Below, piece by piece: positions 1 through 10,085 of a DNA stretch of 64,000 nt. The number at the start of each line of letters is the position of its first letter. Within the stretch, counting starts at the first letter, position 1. A program made the translations under genes and the position numbers. This DNA comes from Panulirus ornatus (Eukaryota > Arthropoda > Malacostraca > Decapoda > Palinuridae). The notes beneath the pieces were generated by a model. It was not told the origin of the DNA. It made no database searches and was given only the letters and a program-made list of their open reading frames with translations. The stretch is from positions 18,630,413 through 18,694,412 of the forward strand of contig NC_092257.1 in NCBI RefSeq assembly GCF_036320965.1, in the 5' to 3' direction.

Positions 1-7
1 CAGAGGT

Positions 8-9
<2 letters not shown>
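1..9 (-). repeat. Truncated SINE head at the window edge
   Basis: The first nine bases, CAGAGGTCC, match the end of the SINE at 50419-50554, where the same bases also run straight into (GT)n. The window therefore probably opens inside the 5' (tRNA-related) end of a minus-strand copy. Nine bases alone prove little; the shared microsatellite junction is the main support. Confidence 0.4.

Positions 10-69
<60 letters not shown>
10..69. repeat. (GT)n microsatellite, about 30 copies
   Basis: Uninterrupted GT dinucleotides directly abut the SINE head. The open frame reading Cys-Val-Cys-Val through it is a by-product of the repeat. Confidence 0.97.
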
Positions 70-70
<1 letters not shown>

Positions 71-356
71 CGAGACGCTGCTACACTGATTCCTCTAATC
101 AACCCGTCTATACAGCCAGGTTAACATTCGTGAGCGACAAGTGGCCAGCCTACGATAGCCTGAAGAACCACAGATACGACCACCTTTCTGGCGTGTGTGT
201 AGTGACGGGGTGAGGGGTGGCGTGTGAAGCGCCCTACTGACAACGAACGAATCCGTCTCCCTCAAGCAGCACTTGGCGCCTCGACATTTACTCGTCACAC
301 AGACCAGCGAGGACACCAGGCTTCTACACCAGGTTCTTCGTCAAGTTCTACCTCCA
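70..356. other. Unique sequence, no gene seen
   Basis: Non-repetitive DNA between a microsatellite and a minisatellite. Short open frames on both strands show no recognisable domain. Confidence 0.6.
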
Positions 357-960
357 GCGGTCGAAGGAACAGCGACTTGTGGATGACGAGGAGAGGGAAG
401 AGGAGGAAGAGGAGGAAGAGGAGGAGGACCACGACGAACCACGACTTGTGGATGACGAGGAGAGGGAGGAGGAGGAGGAAGAGGGGGAGGACCTCGGAGG
501 AACAGCGACTTGTGGATGACGAGGAGAGGGAGGAGGAGGAAGAAGAGGAGGAGGACCTCGAAGGAACAGCGACTTGTGGATGACGAGGAGAGGGAGGAGG
601 AAGAAGAGGAGGAGGACCTCGAAGGAACAGCGACTTGTGGATGATGAGGAGAGGGAGGAGGAGGAAGAAGAGGAGGAGGACCTCGAAGGAACAGCGACTT
701 GTGGATGACGAGGAGAGGGAGGAGGAAGAAGAGGAGGAGGACCTCGAAGGAACAGCGACTTGTGGATGATGAGGAGAGGGAGGAGGAGGAAGAAGAGGAG
801 GAGGAGGACGACCTCGAAGGAACAGCGACTTGTGGATGACGAGGAGAGGGAGGAGGAGGAAGAAGAGGAGGAGGAGGAGGACCTCGAAGGAACAGCGACT
901 TGTGGATGACGAGGAGAGGGAGGAGGAGGAAGAAGAGGAGGAGGAGTAGGACCACGACGA
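357..960. repeat. Purine-rich minisatellite with embedded GAG/GAA runs
   Basis: About ten units of roughly 57-85 bp. Each has a conserved core GCGACTTGTGGATGACGAGG followed by a variable run of GAG and GAA triplets and a GACCTCGAAGG joint. Units differ mainly in the number of triplets. Plus-strand frames read Glu-rich and minus-strand frames read Ser/Leu/Pro-rich. Frame changes between units argue against a protein. Confidence 0.93.
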
Positions 961-1253
961 CCCACGATTCTGAGTCTCCTCAGTCTAATTAATGTACGTA
1001 CACCCGTGCATACTAGCGTTACGGCAGGGGAACTACGGTAGGGGGACTGTACAGTGGTGTGAAGAGCTATACAATAAGGGAAATGGATCTCTTTACTAGG
1101 GAGACGGTGAGCTGAACTACACTAGGGGGCTACCTGCACACTAAGGGGTAAGGGAACGTTATATTAGATAGTAAATATATACTAAGGGAGGGAGAATGGT
1201 CTATGAGGGGAAGCAAGACTTTCATAACGGATGAAGGGCAGATGTGAGGACAG

Positions 1254-1254
<1 letters not shown>
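961..1254. other. Unique A/G-rich sequence, no gene seen
   Basis: Scattered GGGGAACTA and GGGGGACTG motifs recur loosely, perhaps an old degenerate tandem repeat. No coding or RNA signal was recognised. Confidence 0.5.

Positions 1255-1285
<31 letters not shown>
1255..1285. repeat. (TG)n microsatellite
   Basis: About 15 uninterrupted TG units. Confidence 0.95.
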
Positions 1286-1286
<1 letters not shown>

Positions 1287-1371
1287 GCGAGGCAGCACAT
1301 GGTCTAGGGTGAAGACAGGAGAGCATTACGAAGGGGTGGTGAGGGAGGGGAGGGAAGCTCCCCTGCCCCAC

Positions 1372-1465
1372 AGAATGCTGGGAGTGTATAAATAAGGCAC
1401 CAGATACATCATCAACATACCACACACACACACACACACACACACAGCAAACCACCTACATATAT
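1372..1465 (+). repeat. Dispersed repeat with TATA-like motif, copy 1
   Basis: TATAAATAAGGCA at 1387-1399 recurs exactly at 22741-22753. Downstream, AGCAAACCACCTACAT resembles AGCAGACCATCTGCAC of the second copy. In this copy a (CA)n tract lies between the two conserved blocks. The shared sequence could be a retroelement fragment; a promoter role is only inferred from the TATA motif. Confidence 0.5.
1420..1446. repeat. (CA)n microsatellite
   Basis: About 13 CA units between the two conserved blocks of the dispersed TATA-containing repeat, absent at that place in the 22.7-kb copy. Confidence 0.95.
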
Positions 1466-1806
1466 CCTATAGGCCACCTACACACTAAAACAAACCACCC
1501 ATACGAAACAAACCACCTACACACCACAACAAACCACCTAAAAACGACAACAAACCACCCACACACCACAACAAACCACCCACACACCACAACAAACCAC
1601 CCACACACCACAACAAACCACCCACACACCACAACAAACCACCCACACACCACAACAAACCACCCACACACCACAACAAACTACCCACACACGACAACAA
1701 ACCACCCACACACCACAACAAACCACCCACACACCACAACAAACCACCCACACACCACAACAAACCACCCACACACCACAACAAACCACCCACACACTTG
1801 AGCAAA
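1447..1806. repeat. 21-bp minisatellite
   Basis: About 15 units built on CAAACCACCCACACACCACA. The first units, to about 1550, are degenerate and the rest nearly identical. Since 21 is seven codons, minus-strand frames stay open (a Val-Cys-Gly-Trp-Phe-Val-Val heptapeptide over and over), which explains the 136-residue frame at 1485-1895 without invoking a gene. Confidence 0.95.
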
Positions 1807-2326
1807 CCTCCATCATACATCTTTACACTCAGTAAATTTTCTATTCTCCCCACTTTGCCACTGGTGTCTGATCTCTCCTTCCCTCTACCCATCATGATGT
1901 ATAGTGAGGGAGGGCAGGTATATGGGGAGACAAACAGGGGGAGGGAAGGTGTACAGTAAGGAGAGGTAGGTGGTGTATAGTTGAGGAGGGAAAAGTGTAC
2001 AGTGAGGGGGAGGAGAGGTGTAGGCTGTGCGGGGGAACCTGCAGATGGGAGGGAGGAGACACGGTGAGAGGGAACGAACAGAGGGAGAGGAGACTGGGGA
2101 GTGATGGAGTGGGGTGAGTGAGTAGGGGAGGAGGGAGAGGAGACTGGGGAGTGATGGAGTGGGGTGAGTGAGTAGGGGAGGAGGGAGAGGAGAGGGGGCG
2201 GATACAGGAGGGGAAGGGGGGAAAGGGGTTAGATACAGGAGGGATGGAGAAGGGAAGAAAAAGGAATGGAAATGATAAGTTAGGGAGGGAGGGAGTGAGT
2301 GTGGGAGGGGATCTCTGGCCTTAATC
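1807..2326. repeat. G-rich low-complexity DNA with a 50-bp tandem duplication
   Basis: Runs of GAGGGAGG and GTGTACAGT motifs. From 2081 a 50-bp unit beginning GAGGGAGAGGAGACTGGGGA repeats at 2131 and partly again at 2181. The minus-strand 151-residue frame here is Pro/Ser/Leu low-complexity. Confidence 0.8.
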
Positions 2327-2530
2327 AACAGATGGCACAATGATCGTTCATCACCAACAGATGGTACAATGATTGTTCACCACGAACAGATGGTACAGTT
2401 ATAGTTCACACCTACAGACGGTACAAGTGGCCGTTCACCACGAACAGATGGTACAGTTATATTTCATATCAACAGATGGTACAAGTGGCCGTTCACCACT
2501 CACAAGTGGTACAATGAACATTCACCATCA
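2327..2530. repeat. 29-bp minisatellite
   Basis: Seven units start near AACAGATGGTACAATGATCG and end in a TTCACCAC motif. Period is 29 with slight length changes; spacer bases alternate between two types (ATGATYGTT and AAGTGGCCGTT). Confidence 0.9.
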
Positions 2531-2536
2531 ACTCAG

Positions 2537-2600
2537 CCATGTTGTTCTTCACCATGTTGTTCTTCACCATGTTGTTCTTCACCATGTTGTTCTTCACCGT
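2537..2600. repeat. 15-bp minisatellite, four units
   Basis: CCATGTTGTTCTTCA occurs four times in tandem directly after the 29-bp array. It encodes nothing recognisable. Confidence 0.93.
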
Positions 2601-2737
2601 GTCGTGATACAATATCCTTTCTCAACAACACAAGAACTTCGCACATATCATCCCCATTTAAGTCATCAAGCTTCACATTTATTCCATTACTGTCATTACA
2701 TCAGTTTCAAGTATTAGAACGAAGAACAACATCATAT

Positions 2738-2740
<3 letters not shown>

Positions 2741-2805
<65 letters not shown>
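2741..2805. repeat. (TG)n microsatellite, about 32 copies
   Basis: Uninterrupted TG run. Confidence 0.97.
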
Positions 2806-2807
<2 letters not shown>

Positions 2808-2889
2808 TTACTTGTCTGTACATTATGTATGAGTAGCAGTGACACTTAAGGGGTCCCATATCTTAGAAGTAGAAAACACATAAGGTCGG

Positions 2890-3042
2890 TATATAAAGTG
2901 GTCATTCCAAGATATTATCGACCTTACTCAGGACCTTAACTGGACGTGGGGTAGGTCACCAGGTCATCACAGGTCGAGTTCCTGACGTCATCGCCCAGGC
3001 CAGGCCTGGGAGGGGATGGGTGAGGCAGGAGTCATGACGTCA
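2890..3042. promoter_or_regulatory. Candidate regulatory cluster: TATA, AGGTCA repeats, two CREs
   Basis: TATATAAAG lies at 2890-2898. AGGTCA half-sites at 2953-2958 and 2961-2966 are spaced by two bases (DR2-like), and AGGTCG at 2971-2976 follows four bases later. Perfect palindromic TGACGTCA sites lie at 2983-2990 and 3035-3042. Such sites bind nuclear receptors and CREB/ATF factors in animals; no gene start is visible, so function is inference only. Confidence 0.3.
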
Positions 3043-3054
3043 GACACCCAACAG

Positions 3055-3108
3055 GGCAGGGAGGGAGGAAGGGAGGAAGGGAGGAAGGGAGGGAGAGAGG
3101 GAGAGGGT
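3055..3108. repeat. (GGGA)n-like purine tract
   Basis: GGGAGGAA and GGGAGAGA tetramer-like repeats, polypurine on the plus strand. Confidence 0.85.
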
Positions 3109-3254
3109 GAGGTCCTCCTCTTCCTCTACAGCTGTTTCACGAACTCCCACAAACGCCCACACACTATGGCTGGACCCAGTGGTACATGGAAGGCGACGAC
3201 CTCCAGACGAGGTCAATATTTCGGAAGCGAAGCACTTGTCTCCTCATAAGCTCA

Positions 3255-3712
3255 TCATCACAGGTGGTCATCACGACATCTAGTCAGCTGGTTCATCATC
3301 ACAGCTGGTCATTATCACATCTGGTCATCATCACATCTCAGTCATCATCAAGCTGGTCATCATCACAGCTGGTCATCTACAGCTGGTCACATCACAGCTG
3401 GTCATTATCACAGCTGGTCATCATCACAGTTGGTCATCATCACAGCTGGTCATCATCACAGCTAGTCATCATTACAGCTGGTCATCATTACAGCTGGTCA
3501 TCATGTCATCACAGCTGGTCCATCACTCTACAGCTGGTCATCATACACGTCACATCTGGTCATCATCACAGCTGGTCATCATCACAGCTAGTCATCATTA
3601 CAGCTGGTCATCATTACAGCTGGTCATCACTACAGCTGGTCATCACTACAGCTGGTCATCACGACATCTGGTCATCACTACATCTGGTCATCACCTCCAG
3701 CACCATCTAACA
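3255..3712. repeat. 16-bp CAGCTGGTCATCATCA minisatellite
   Basis: Roughly 27 units, most of them CAGCTGGTCATCATCA or close variants (ATTA and ACTA endings, CAT insertions). Each unit carries the palindrome CAGCTG. Plus-strand Ser/His/Trp-rich frames are artefacts of the repeat. Confidence 0.95.
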
Positions 3713-3945
3713 AGTCAGCTATCGTATCTGGTCATCACCCATGGCTCCAGCACCATCTGCTCTAACAAGACAGCTATCGTACTACCTCCCAAATCATCAT
3801 GTTTACATAAGGGCAACTGTGCTGGCGTATAGCAACAACAGAGCAACCCCTGTTGTGGTGTAAACTCACGACCAAAGAAACAACTCCAGTGGTGGTATTG
3901 TAAAAGTCACCCCACCGGAGAACCTAAGGGTGGGGAGAGGGTTGG

Positions 3946-3948
<3 letters not shown>
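3713..3948. other. Unique sequence, no gene seen
   Basis: Contains a short imperfect duplication around CAGCTATCGTA and CTCCAGCACCATCT (3695-3780). Nothing else recognised. Confidence 0.5.

Positions 3949-4038
<90 letters not shown>
3949..4038. repeat. (GA)n microsatellite, about 45 copies
   Basis: Pure GA run on the plus strand, a mirror-symmetric polypurine tract of the kind that can form triplex DNA. Confidence 0.97.
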
Positions 4039-4043
<5 letters not shown>

Positions 4044-4184
4044 TCGTCGTTTCATCGTGGGGGTCAGGTGAAGGCCTGCCTGGACGAACCCTGGACACAA
4101 GTTACACTGGGGAAATACCAGGAACTACGTAGTGACCACACGAGTCACACAGAGGTTTCAGTTCCGCGTTAGGAAGGGGTCACC

Positions 4185-4625
4185 ACGAACACCAACAGCT
4201 GCTGCAGCAGTAGCATCACCAACAGCTGCTGCAGCAGTAGCATCACCAACAGCTGCTGCTCCAGTAACACCAACAGCTGCTGCAGCAGAAGCACCAACAG
4301 CTGCTGCACCAGTAGCATCACCAACAGCTGCTGCACCAGTCGCACCAACAGCTGCTGCACCAGTAGCATCACCAACAGCTGCTGCACCAGTAGCATCACC
4401 AACAGCTGCTGCAACAGCATCACCAACAGCTGCTGCACCAGTAGCATCACCAACAGCTGCTGCAGCAGTAGCACCACCAACAGCTGCTGCACCAGTAGCA
4501 CCACCAACAGCTGCTGCACCAGTAGCATCACCAACAGCTGCTGCACCAGTAACACCAACAGCTGCTGCAGCAGAAGCACCAACAGCTGCAGCAGTAACAA
4601 CAGCAGGAGCAGCTGCATCACAATC
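4185..4625 (+). repeat. 21-27-bp Ala/Pro/Thr-encoding minisatellite
   Basis: About 18 units of CCAACAGCTGCTGCA followed by CCAGTAGCATCA-type spacers. The frame 4132-4632 stays open for 166 residues (PTAAAPVAS motif). Unit lengths seen are multiples of three, but this also follows from GCN triplet slippage, and two minus-strand frames stay open as well. A mucin-like or cuticular exon cannot be excluded; there is no signal peptide, flanking domain or clear splice site to support one. Confidence 0.85.
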
Positions 4626-4697
4626 CCAGTAACATTCAAGACGAGGCATCCGCCGATGACTAATGCCTTACCACGTTCCAGTTCCCTTGTCGTATAA

Positions 4698-5117
4698 CCC
4701 CGTAATGATCGAGGAGACAACGCATCAAGACCGCACCTCACACACACACACACACACGAGCTCATAACAACACTTGAATGCCCAGAACACAACCTCACGG
4801 CACACCGCCACGAGACAGAGTCTTACAAAAACAAATCCCCCACCAAACGAACGCGGCAGCACCACACAATCCAAGTGAGCACAGAGCACTCACCAAGCAT
4901 CGGTATACACGAGCCAGTGCCAGATGAGATCATCCAGGTATGAGGTGGCCATGAATGCAACATGAGGCACAAGATGCAACTCATGTTACCACTGAAGGAT
5001 GACAAGCGCAGGCGCTTCACCTCATTAGCACAGCAAATATGGCAGTCACACAGAGGTACACGTATGACCCTCTCTATCGTACAGACACAAACACTAAGCT
5101 GGATAGAAACACTTTAG
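4698..5117 (+). pseudogene. Coding-like frame with one in-frame TGA, family unknown
   Basis: The frame opens after a TAA at 4695 and reads through a short (CA)n (4739-4757), then SPSIGIHEPVPDEIIQ to a TGA at 4941-4943. It continues in the same frame with MQLMLPLKDDKRRRFTSLA to a TAG at 5115. The amino-acid mix is protein-like rather than repetitive. The TGA could be a decayed Trp codon, or CAG|GTATGA at 4935-4943 could be a splice donor. I do not recognise the family. It may be transposon-derived or chance. Confidence 0.2.
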
Positions 5118-5839
5118 TGCCATCATTCACTTCCCTCCAGCTATCGATTGTTCCTTCTCCGTCCATTCACAACGTGTGCCGGCCCCCCCGCCCCTCTCCT
5201 TGCACCTGAACTTGAGAGCACCAACAGAAGGTTCATTCTTCCCAAAGTCCTCCCTCGCTCCTTCCCTCCCCCCTGGTCTATCACAAGGGCAACGAGATAT
5301 GAAGCAGAAAAGGGGCGTGTAAGATTATCTTCGGTTCCTCTTACATCAACCATTAAGAGAAGATCAACACAACGACCCGCCTGATTCTCTCCACCCATCA
5401 ACCTGGGCCGCATCCGACCAGTTCGGGATGATGATACTACACACCTTTCTCGCCACCTGACGCCTCTCGTCAGGTGAGATCCCTTGGCCCTTAGTTGCAC
5501 CTCTGCACCATAACAGCACTGTACTCACCCGAGCTCATACAGGCTATTACAAGATCAATTTCCATCTCAGTGAACCTTAGAGTGCTAGAGTGTTGCCGCT
5601 TCCACACAGCTCAGGAAGTGAACGAGTCTGTCCTCCACGACTCTTGATATACTAAGATGTTTCTATGCATATCGAGCGCCAGAGTTGCTGGGAAGATGAT
5701 ATAGGTGCCCATAAGGGAAGATGACGATACAATACAGTACCAAAGATGGCGTTGATTCTGATGTTCCACAGAGTGGAGCAAGCAGTTCTGTGGAAATATC
5801 AAGAAACTTGAAGTTTTACGAAAAGTTTCCCATATTCCC
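5118..5839. other. Unique sequence, no gene seen
   Basis: Mixed-composition DNA. Overlapping frames at 5148-5384 (+), 5141-5500 (-) and 5611-5889 (-) lack recognisable domains, and the last one runs into the neighbouring minisatellite. Confidence 0.5.
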
Positions 5840-6130
5840 TCTGCCCTGGTCACCCCTTCTGTCATAGTCACCTCGTCTGCCCTGGTCACCCCTTGTCATG
5901 GTCACCTCGTCTGCCCTGGTCACCCCTTGTCATAGTCACCTCGTCTGCCATGGTCACCCCTTCTGCCACGGTCATCCCTTCTGTTACAGCCAACCCGTCT
6001 GCCATAGTCACCCCGTCTACTATAGTCACCCGTCTGCTATACTCACCCCGTTTACTATAGTCACCCGGTGTGCTATGGTCATCCCGTCTACCCTGGACAC
6101 TCCTTTTGCCCTGGTCATATTCTGTCATAA
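5840..6130. repeat. Degenerate 17-19-bp minisatellite
   Basis: About 16 units of the type CTGCCATAGTCACCCCGT with TGG/TAG and CTT/CGT variants. The Val-Thr-rich frames on both strands here are repeat artefacts. Confidence 0.88.
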
Positions 6131-7157
6131 CCTTTGCACCAATCAACCAAGTGAAGCTGTTCACAAGGTCTTCCTCGCAACCTGCGTCCTGAGGCAATAA
6201 CATATATCAAACAGAGTTACTAAAGAACTACTTTGGAAATGCATATTTATTCAACACAGTAACAAATACTCAAAACACCAAGGTTAATCATCATAATAGC
6301 TACGTTCTTGACGTTCGTGGAAAAACACTATCGCTTCAATCACGGTAAAACCTGTATTGTACTCAACACACCGGGGTACTCGGTAAGTTCAAACTATTTC
6401 AAACTACTTCATTAAAATTCAGTAGCAGATGCGGGCACTCCGGGTCTTACCTGCTTGCTCCTGCAGAGGGCTGAGGCGCCACTAACCAGTTGGCCATTGA
6501 TCTTTGGACCCGAACTTACATCAGGGGCGTTCCGACAATAACATACCCTTGTTGTGTTTCGTCGGAGAACGGCGGAATGGCATTGTTCAAAGGTATAATC
6601 ACTCATCTCCGCCATTTTTTCCTCTTAATACTTCCCATACTGTCAATACAACCCTTCAGCTCAAAGGTAACATATCATCCCGAATATACACCATCCCTGT
6701 TTCCAGGATTTTCTCTCCTGCCAAGGAAACTCATGGATTATTAGCAACTGTTTATAGGCGGTAGACGTCGCGCATCTAACAACTTCCACGGCGTGTCTGA
6801 GGCCATGTAAATAAAGGTGTCAACCACCCAACCACTACAGAACCCAGAAGCTGCTCCCGTGAATGGTCACCCGTCTTCTAAGTGACCTTCTACAGTGGTC
6901 GGAGTCAACTGGTCACCATATGGCTCTGAAGAATATTTATCAGTGTCCCCCCCTAAATGTTCTGCTGTTTACTTCACCAACAACCATCGTATCACTACAC
7001 GCGACTTATCACCCCTCTCACATATTGCCTCAATTACCTCTATAACACGGCTCAAGTAGCCCAGGATTGGTCGAGATGTATTTATGTGTGGGTCTGACCC
7101 AGCGAGATGGACGAGTCTGGCTGACGCTCATTAACGTATGGTGAGAGAGGGGGGTGT
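6131..7157. other. Unique sequence, no gene seen
   Basis: About 1 kb without clear tandem structure. Frames of 67-86 residues around 6412-6764 show no domain I recognise. Confidence 0.5.
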
Positions 7158-7199
7158 GGGGGGGGGGGGGGGGGCAGCAGCAGCAGCAGCAGCAGCAGC
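7158..7199. repeat. Poly-G (17) followed by (CAG)8
   Basis: Seventeen consecutive G residues (7158-7174) abut eight CAG triplets (7175-7199). The G run, with the GGGG just upstream, is a candidate quadruplex. On the minus strand the CAG run reads as poly-Cys in one frame, which is not believable as protein. Confidence 0.95.
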
Positions 7200-7504
7200 G
7201 ATAACGCGTCTGTACATGGTGTCGCAGAAGCTGCACGTCCTACGCCGGCGTACTTAGCGTATATCTGTAGGGATAAATAAAGGCGTACCTCTTCTGTATG
7301 TGCAGAATAACACCGGGAATCTACTCAGTAAACCCGAGTCATAACTTCAGAAAGATACGGCTCTTGACGCTCCCCTTGCACAGCAAACACCAGAGCCTTA
7401 CACGGGGGGGCGCCGTGCAGCGCCAGGCCTGGCAGCGTCCTGCCCTGTCTCCTAGCGTCACACAAGCAGCCAGGGCTTCCTGCATCTTGGTCTTACCAGC
7501 AGAA
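7200..7504. other. Unique sequence, no gene seen
   Basis: GC-richer stretch around 7400-7450 (GCGCC and GGCCTGGC motifs). No coding or RNA signal recognised. Confidence 0.5.
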
Positions 7505-8010
7505 GGAGGACCAATATGCTTGTGTGTACTTATAAGAGGGTTCACTGTGTCCCTGTATAGACGCTAACTGAGGTGTTGATTATGTCTGCCTATTCATGAG
7601 GGGTTCATGAGTCCCTGCGTGCGACCATAAAGGGGTTTACTGTGTTTGTCTGCCCATGAAGGGATCCAGCTCTCTTTATGTACACATGTGGAGGATTTAC
7701 TGGACATGTGTACCTAATCGGGGTCCTTGTGTGCGCATTTGTTGAGCTTGCAGTGCTCGCTTTGTCGTGCGGGTTTCACGGTGTCTTTGTCATGAGGGTT
7801 TCACTGCACCCTCGTCACGAGGGTTTCGCTTTGTGTACTACACAGACAGGTTCACTGCACTATGTACCCATGACAGGTTTCGCTGTGACCCTGTGTGTGC
7901 TTATGGGGCTCCTCCATGTGTCCAGCAAATGTCGAGTGATTTACTGCTTTACCCTGGTACTACGCTTGGGGTTCACAGGGAGGACTTACTGTCCCTTGTC
8001 TGTGTATAGA
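7505..8010. repeat. Strongly degenerate ~30-35-bp tandem repeat
   Basis: Recurring motifs GGGTTTCACTGTGTCCCT, CATGAGGGTTTCAC and TGTGTACCYAT at irregular spacing. Probably an old minisatellite. The 111-residue plus-strand frame at 7678-8013 lies inside it and is not credible as a gene. Confidence 0.65.
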
Positions 8011-8275
8011 TAAGGAACACTTCTTTTTCCTCGCATATAAGAAGGGGAAAATATGAGGACGCGTCTACAGTGCCAGAGGCCCCGTTCCGGGCGGAGATCT
8101 GGCCCGTCGAACATCAACGGAAGGTAAATATCTTTTTTCCTTCTTGTAGAAACACAGGTTAGATATATCCTAAGTGTTTATACCTCATAACGTCCTTCCA
8201 CAACGGAGAAACGATGGAGTAGTCATATGTCAGTACCCCTTACACCTCATGGCATTGGAAATGACCTTCAAATGT
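8011..8275. other. Unique sequence, no gene seen
   Basis: No recognisable feature. Confidence 0.5.
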
Positions 8276-8460
8276 GTCATATGTGGGGTTATGAACGACT
8301 TACCTGTACACCATACGTTGGTTTATGAACGACCCATCTGTGTACCATAAGTGGGGTTATGAACGACCCACTTATACACCATAAGTGGGTTACGAACGAC
8401 CCACCTGTGTACCATACGTGGGCTTATGGACGACCTTCTTATACACCATACGTGGGGCCG
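8276..8460. repeat. ~33-bp minisatellite, five to six units
   Basis: Units contain GGGGTTATGAACGACC and TGTGTACCATACGT-like blocks, with alternating TGTGTACC and TATACACC joints. Moderately diverged. Confidence 0.88.
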
Positions 8461-9254
8461 GTAGCTACCTACCCCCGTACCATAGGAGGCACGGGTGGGC
8501 CACATCAGCGAAACACACGTACAATAAAGTACAATTAACTCCCACTTCCTGTAACATAACAATGACCCCTAGTTAGGGGGAGGTCCACCGCGCGGCCATT
8601 TGCGTTGCAGGCCAGATCTATTCTCGTAGACACACATAATTAGCCACCCTGACGAGACTGATTCTGAGTGGCAAGGGGAGCAGCCACTCAGGCGTGTGGG
8701 ACTCGCACATCAGATGCCGTCCGCGCCACAGACGCTGATCTCGGCCCCCTCCCTGCACCAGCCCTGTTGACTGGAGACCAATTTAGCGGAGGGGCAGTAT
8801 GGGTGGGGGTTAGGAAGGCGGCCACCATCGGCTCCACTAGATAATAATGGTGGTACCCCGAAGGGGATGAGATCTGGGATAATGGTAATGTCTGGAGCTA
8901 TTACCTGATCCACCTGTCGCACCTGTCGAAGACGATGGCCCTATTCTTTCTCCAGAATGTTATAATCATGTCCCAGACGTAATGATGTTTAGACAGTGGA
9001 CCCGGTGTTGTCTATGGGTCTCGTCTTCCTGTGTGATGGTAGCGGGCTTTTGTTACCGGTGCGCCCTCTGCCGTGCATCCTGTTCTCCCACTCCCGCCCA
9101 CAGTAACCCCTCCTCTGTCCTCTCTCCCCTCCCGCCACCCCAAGATCATCTGCCTCTCTCCCTCCCTCCACTTCCCTTCCACCACATCCTCCGCCTACTC
9201 CACTTCCTCCCCACACTCTCCTTCCTTTACCAGCTGCCATCGCCGACTATGCTT
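8461..9254. other. Unique sequence, C/T-rich after 9090
   Basis: Unique to about 9090, then TCTCCC/CCTCC-rich low-complexity. No gene recognised. Confidence 0.5.
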
Positions 9255-9430
9255 CAGCACCAGCTGTTCTCTGCTACTGCCGTCCCGATCCCAGCACCAG
9301 CTGCACGTGCCTCTGTCTTACCTAGTCTGGTATCATGCGAGCTTTACGTCCCTCTTTCGGCACCAGCTGCCCGCGCCTCTTTCGTCTCTCAGGCAGCACC
9401 AGCCGCCCCTCGCGCCGTCCCTGGTCCAAT
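9255..9430. repeat. Degenerate tandem repeat with CAGCACCAGCTG core
   Basis: CAGCACCAGCTG or GGCACCAGCTG occurs four or five times with 40-70 bp of diverged spacer (CGTGCCTCT, TCTCTG). The 126- to 187-residue frames across 8982-9730 are Ser/Pro-rich and have no domain. Confidence 0.55.
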
Positions 9431-9837
9431 ACCACCGACCTATACCATCCTAATCCCGGGACCAGCTTCCCTCATGCTCCACCCGAAGCGCTCAACGTAC
9501 TCCTCTCGACCGACCTCTCTCCTGTCATCCATCACTCGAACCTGATCCAAAGGGTCGGGAAGACACTGCTATACCACCATCGTCACCTCCTCCCATCTGA
9601 AATCCCTCGTCCCCGTTTTAAAGTTCAGTACCACAACAACACTGAGGCCTACCCCCGCCCCCCCCCTCAGGCTAAATTACCAGCTCTTGTGTCAGAAATA
9701 AGTAAATCAGTCCATCCGCGGTCGTACTGACCACCTCCTCAACAAACATTTGCATCTCAGCCACAATAAAGAACATCAACAATCAGAAAACTAGCACCCT
9801 ATTACCTATGGAAATACTGTCCGTTTAACCCAGGGCC
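9431..9837. other. Unique sequence, no gene seen
   Basis: A short polycytosine stretch lies at 9652-9666. No gene recognised. Confidence 0.5.
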
Positions 9838-10085
9838 AAATTGTACATTCCAGAGTATGGTATGCGAATTGTATATCCCAGACTGTTTACGTTATGGGAA
9901 CCGTACATCCTAGACCGTCTATTATATGTGAATTGTACCTTCCACACTGTCTACGTTATGTGAACCGTACATCCTAGACCGTCTATTATATGTGAATTGT
10001 ACCTTCCAGACTGTTTACGTCATGGAAACCGTACATTCCAGACCGTCTTTTGTATGTGAATTCTACACCCCCAGACCGTCTATCA
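9838..10085. repeat. 34-bp minisatellite arranged as a 68-bp dimer
   Basis: Alternating half-units: one has TTGTACMTTCCAGACTGT and TTTACGTTATG, the other has CCGTACATCCTAGACCGTC and TATTATATGTG. The pair repeats about 3.5 times, a simple higher-order structure. Confidence 0.9.

Noticed and set aside
341..965. Ser/Leu/Pro-rich minus-strand frames of about 205 residues
   Set aside because: They are complements of GAG/GAA runs, and the peptide phase changes between units.
7678..8013. 111-residue hydrophobic plus-strand frame
   Set aside because: It lies inside a degenerate tandem repeat, a second overlapping frame is also open, and no transmembrane family is recognised.
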